Both the position numbers and the translations under genes were made by a program. A DNA stretch of 11,751 nt from Bacillota bacterium. GTDB lineage: Bacteria; Bacillota_E; Sulfobacillia; Sulfobacillales; Sulfobacillaceae. Below, in pieces: positions 11,581 through 11,751 of this stretch. Position 1 is the stretch's first letter. Every line of letters starts with the position of its first letter. The stretch is taken from assembly GCA_021820165.1 (NCBI GenBank), contig JAKADW010000028.1:1-11751 (forward strand), read 5' to 3'. The notes below the pieces were generated by a model. That model worked only from the letters and a program-made list of their open reading frames with translations. It searched no databases and had not been told where the DNA came from.

Positions 11581-11751
11581 ATGAACCGGACACTTGTGGG
11601 CATTCGTGAAGCAGCCGAATTTTGAGGCGTGACTCCCTCGACGTTACGTCGATGGGAGCATGAAGGTAAACTGATACCCGATGAACGTACCGCGGGTGGG
11701 TATCGTCGTTACGACTTAGCTCGCTTGCGTCCTGATCAGTTTCATCACCGC
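11581..11751 (+). pseudogene. tnpA: IS607-family recombinase (TnpA), 5' part, in-frame TGA
   Basis: The reading frame from ATG 11581 gives MNRTLVGIREAAEF, a TGA at 11623-11625, then GVTPSTLRRWEHEGKLIPDE and RTAGGYRRYDLARLR up to the window edge. This is the MerR-like DNA-binding head found at the N-terminus of IS607 serine recombinases: EAAxxLGVxxxTLRRWExxGKL followed by GGxRRY. The stop replaces the residue before GV in the turn of the helix-turn-helix, usually Leu or another hydrophobic residue, and needs only a one-base change from TTA, TGG, CGA or a similar codon. Restart at the GTG at 11629 would lose the first helix and has no proper binding site. The rest of the element, including any TnpB gene, lies outside the window. 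A stand-alone MerR-type regulator is an alternative reading, but the sequence matches IS607 heads better. Confidence 0.7.

Noticed and set aside
11623..11625. TGA read as Trp or Gly by an altered genetic code
   Set aside because: TGA is used as the true stop of other genes here, such as the 142-residue protein gene and the FMN reductase gene, and all other genes read normally under the standard bacterial code.
1..11751. CRISPR arrays, tRNA or rRNA genes, prophage or defence genes
   Set aside because: No regularly spaced repeats, no tRNA cloverleaf and no phage or defence protein motifs were seen on either strand. The only mobile-element trace is the recombinase fragment at the right edge.

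Overview
The window looks like chromosomal DNA of a moderately GC-rich Gram-positive bacterium (Bacillota). The evidence is strong AGGAGG-type ribosome binding sites before most genes, frequent GTG starts, a YodB-like HxlR regulator, an EpsC-type serine acetyltransferase and a CymR/Rrf2-type regulator behind cysK. A Sulfobacillus-like acidophile is my best guess from overall protein character. That is inference; nothing in the window proves it. TGA is a normal stop codon here, since several genes end on it.

Layout. 1-67: a possible 3' end of a plus-strand gene. 64-312 (minus): small membrane protein, divergent from an NRAMP-like metal transporter (439-1662, plus). 1625-2042 (minus): hotdog-fold thioesterase broken by a one-base frameshift, convergent with the transporter. 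2134-5831 (plus): a tightly packed, probably translationally coupled operon of M20 metallopeptidase, serine O-acetyltransferase (EpsC/CysE), an unrecognised 142-residue protein and a threonine/serine dehydratase. 5847-5890: a strong hairpin that buries the ribosome binding site of a 51-residue Cys-rich protein (5895-6050). A hairpin terminator (6066-6095) separates it from the convergent minus-strand pair WrbA (6112-6726) and NADPH-dependent FMN reductase (6747-7298). That pair is divergent from a YodB-like HxlR regulator (7506-7829), and the shared gap holds overlapping promoters and a set of TAGT/ACTA half-sites. 7937-9964 (plus): LL-diaminopimelate-type aminotransferase and glutamate racemase. 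9945-10067: cysK promoter, dyad operator and structured leader. 10068-11441: cysK and an Rrf2 regulator, closed by a clear intrinsic terminator at 11443-11473. 11581 to the end: the 5' part of an IS607-type recombinase gene with an in-frame TGA.

How the genes work together. Two loci make cysteine. EpsC makes O-acetylserine in the first operon. CysK turns it into cysteine in the second, where the Rrf2 regulator is encoded 3 bp downstream and a matching-type dyad sits on the cysK promoter. The dehydratase beside EpsC competes for serine or threonine. The HxlR regulator with one N-terminal cysteine and the two flavoproteins form what looks like a quinone or electrophile response module, as YodB does with azoreductase in Bacillus. 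The aminotransferase and racemase probably supply meso-diaminopimelate and D-glutamate to peptidoglycan. I see no wholly new multi-gene system. The most original material is regulatory: the SD-burying hairpin before the Cys-rich miniprotein, and the cysK leader with two competing pairings.
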